From Pseudomonadales bacterium (lineage in GTDB: Bacteria; Pseudomonadota; Gammaproteobacteria; Pseudomonadales; Azotimanducaceae), in contig JAJDTI010000009.1 of NCBI GenBank assembly GCA_022827245.1, positions 1 to 43,249 of the forward strand: a stretch of DNA of 43,249 nt. Direction: 5' to 3'. Below are positions 41,541 to 43,249 of this stretch, piece after piece. Within the stretch, counting starts at the first letter, position 1, and the number at the start of each line of letters is the position of its first letter. Position numbers and translations under genes: made by a program. The notes beneath the pieces were generated by a model that was not told where the DNA came from, ran no database searches, and saw nothing but the letters and a program-made list of their open reading frames with translations.

Positions 41541-43025
41541 ATGCCGATACCGGGAAAACTGCGCTTCGACATGAAGCTGGCCTTCGGCGTCGGGCAGGCG
41601 GCCGAGGGACTCTTCGGCGCGGCCTACGGCACGTTCCTGATCTTCTATTACAACCAGGTCCTCGGCCTGCCGGGGTCGCTGGCCGGCGCCGCGGTCGGGA
41701 TCGCGCTCGTGGTCGACGCCTTCACCGATCCGCTGGCCGGATCGCTGTCGGATCACTGGCGCTCCCGGTTCGGGCGCCGCCACCCGTTCATGTACACGTC
41801 CATCCTGCCGCTGGCGCTGTCGTTCTATTTTCTCTTCCACCCGCTGGTGACGACCGAGTTCGGCCTGTTCGTCTGGCTGGTGGTCTTCTCGAACGCCACG
41901 CGGACCTCGATGTCCCTCTACCACGTGCCCCACATCGCCCTCGGCGCCGAGATGAGCGAGGACTACGACGAGCGCTCCAAGCTCGTGGGGTACCGCATGT
42001 TCTTCGCCAACGTGGGCGTGCTGTTCGCGTTCGCCGCCGGGTTCCTCTACTTCTTCACGCCAACCCCGGAGTTCGAGAACGGCCAGCTCGACGCGGGCGC
42101 CTACCCGGGCTTCGCGCTGCTGCTCGCGGTCCTGATGGGGGCGACCATCTTCTGGAGCGGCTGGGGGACCCGCACCGCGATCCCGTTCCTGCCGGTCGCT
42201 CCCGAGGCCCCCCGACTGGGGCTCGGGAGGGTGTTGTGGCGCGTCGTCCTCGACATCGCGGCCGCGATGCGCAGCGTCTCCTTCCGCTGGCTGTTCTTCG
42301 GCGTGCTGGTCATCTTCGTGATGGTCGGCGTGAACGGCGGGCTGGACCTGTACGTGTTCACCTACTTCTGGGAACTCGACCGCGCGGCGATCCTGCTGGT
42401 GATCTGCGCGTACCCCGTCGGCGTGCTGGTGGGGTCCCTGTTCTGCGCCCCCTTCTTTCGCAGGTTCGGCAAGAAGGCGGGCCTCATGTTCGGCGCACTC
42501 TCGTGGGCGTTCTGGCAGACGCTGCCCATCGTGGCCCGCCTCCTCGACTGGCTCCCCGCGAACGGCGAACCGCTGCTGATCGCGCTTCTGATCGGAATGA
42601 AGGTCATCCAGGGCGCCTCGACCGTGCAGGCCAACGTCGCGTTCGGCTCGATGGTGGCCGACATCATCGACGAGCACGAGCACGAGACCGGCAAGCGCCA
42701 GGAGGGGATCTTCTTCGCCGCCAGTTCCTTCTCCGCCAAGGCGACGACGGGCATCGGCAACGTCATCGCCGGCATCGCCCTCGACCTCATCGCCTGGCCC
42801 CGGGGCGCGCACATCCGGACCGCCGCCGACGTGCCGCCGGAGACGCTGGTCAACCTGGGGCTGGTGTACGGGCCCGTCGTCGCGGCCTTCGGGTTCGTGT
42901 CGGTCTGGTGCTACACGCACTACCGGCTGACCCGGGAGCGTCATGCGGAGATCCTGGAGGAGCTGGGGCGGCGCCGGGAGGGGGCTGCGGTGGGGTCGGT
43001 GGGAGCGCCGGGTTCTGCAGGCTGA
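41541..43025 (+). CDS. GPH-family (MelB-like) MFS cation symporter
   Basis: A 494-residue, 12-helix transporter. The first cation-site motif reads VVDAFTDPLAGSLSDHW followed by RSRFGRRHPF, the glycoside-pentoside-hexuronide pattern. FMVGVNGGLDLYVFTYFWEL and GASTVQANVAFGSMVADIID follow. The tail is a low-complexity AAVGSVGAPGSAG. It couples uptake of a glycoside or similar organic compound to sodium or protons. ATG 41541 follows CGGGAGCGGG. Probably co-transcribed with the peptide transporter; the cargo is unknown. Confidence 0.94.
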   Translation: MPIPGKLRFDMKLAFGVGQAAEGLFGAAYGTFLIFYYNQVLGLPGSLAGAAVGIALVVDAFTDPLAGSLSDHWRSRFGRRHPFMYTSILPLALSFYFLFHPLVTTEFGLFVWLVVFSNATRTSMSLYHVPHIALGAEMSEDYDERSKLVGYRMFFANVGVLFAFAAGFLYFFTPTPEFENGQLDAGAYPGFALLLAVLMGATIFWSGWGTRTAIPFLPVAPEAPRLGLGRVLWRVVLDIAAAMRSVSFRWLFFGVLVIFVMVGVNGGLDLYVFTYFWELDRAAILLVICAYPVGVLVGSLFCAPFFRRFGKKAGLMFGALSWAFWQTLPIVARLLDWLPANGEPLLIALLIGMKVIQGASTVQANVAFGSMVADIIDEHEHETGKRQEGIFFAASSFSAKATTGIGNVIAGIALDLIAWPRGAHIRTAADVPPETLVNLGLVYGPVVAAFGFVSVWCYTHYRLTRERHAEILEELGRRREGAAVGSVGAPGSAG

Positions 43026-43070
43026 TCGTCAGCGGTCCGGCCCGCGTCGCTCGCGAGTAGCCGGAGTTAA

Positions 43071-43249
43071 GTGGCCTCACGCTTCGAGTGGAAGAAAGAC
43101 CCCAGCTTCCGGAAAGAACTCGAGGCACTCCGTCCCGAGTTCCGCCTCGCCCGAGAACTCATCGAAGCCAGGATTCAGGCCGGCCTGAGCCAAAGCGAGC
43201 TAGCGGTTCGAATGGGGACCAGCCAGCCCACGGTCGCGCGTCTTGAGGG
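43071..43249 (+). CDS. XRE-family helix-turn-helix protein, 3'-truncated
   Basis: A frame from GTG 43071 runs off the window end, too short to be noticed by length alone. GGAG lies five bases before the GTG. It begins VASRFEWKKDPSFRKELEAL and continues into an XRE domain with AGLSQSELAVRMGTSQPTVA. This is the layout of HigA-type antitoxins and small phage-like regulators. Directly upstream is a transporter, so any toxin partner would have to lie beyond the window. The composition looks less GC-rich than the transporter genes, as for an accessory gene. Confidence 0.85.
   Translation, partial: MASRFEWKKDPSFRKELEALRPEFRLARELIEARIQAGLSQSELAVRMGTSQPTVARLE

Overview
The window is a GC-rich, gene-dense bacterial chromosome segment with about 41 coding regions, mostly 0-50 bases apart, on both strands. 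TonB-dependent outer-membrane uptake, a Tat-type signal, TypA, and many VOC, 2OG-Fe, FAD and acyl-CoA enzymes point to a Gram-negative proteobacterium. I would guess a metabolically versatile gammaproteobacterium, marine or host-associated, but nothing here fixes the genus. I see no rRNA, tRNA, CRISPR array, intact transposase or phage module.

Layout. 1-5124: the end of a VOC protein, a membrane-anchored coiled-coil protein built on a 21-bp tandem repeat, the translational GTPase typA, an OLD-like AAA ATPase followed by what looks like an internally deleted TOPRIM/DUF4276 partner, and a small VOC protein. 5244-9034: a plus-strand operon (FMN split-barrel protein, beta-lactamase-fold hydrolase, dienelactone-hydrolase-like protein, quinone oxidoreductase). 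9046-12262: a minus-strand aromatic-degradation operon (HpaB-type monooxygenase, extradiol dioxygenase, FAH-family hydrolase), divergent from a DOPA-dioxygenase-like gene at 12351. 12729-19314: polyamine-type genes (gamma-glutamyl-GABA-hydrolase-like, gamma-glutamylpolyamine-synthetase-like, spermidine-dehydrogenase-like) interleaved with a P450 and an M29/NicX-like metalloenzyme.

19678-24600: a membrane-anchored unknown protein, a YejA-type peptide-binding protein without permeases, and a TonB-dependent receptor. 24646-32995, all minus strand: a crotonase, a single-chain [2Fe-2S]/molybdopterin hydroxylase, a DUF429-like protein, a pair of hot-dog dehydratase half-proteins, and two tandem type-B carboxylesterases. 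33104-36237: TauD-type and phytanoyl-type 2OG-Fe dioxygenases and an acyl-CoA dehydrogenase. 36234-37894: an exported alpha/beta hydrolase translationally coupled to an SDR. 38004-43025: PhzF-like, SnoaL-like, PnuC, a POT peptide transporter and a GPH symporter. The window closes inside an XRE helix-turn-helix gene.

Taken together this is a catabolic and uptake region for aromatics, amines, esters and peptides. The least ordinary points are the apparent in-frame deletion that removed the core of the TOPRIM partner beside an intact ATPase, the heptad-encoding minisatellite, a likely non-ATG (CTG) start of the glutamine-synthetase-like gene, the single-chain molybdenum hydroxylase coupled to a DUF429-like gene, and two genes whose -10-like boxes lie so close to the ATG that leaderless transcripts are expected. 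I found no clear wholly new multi-gene system.
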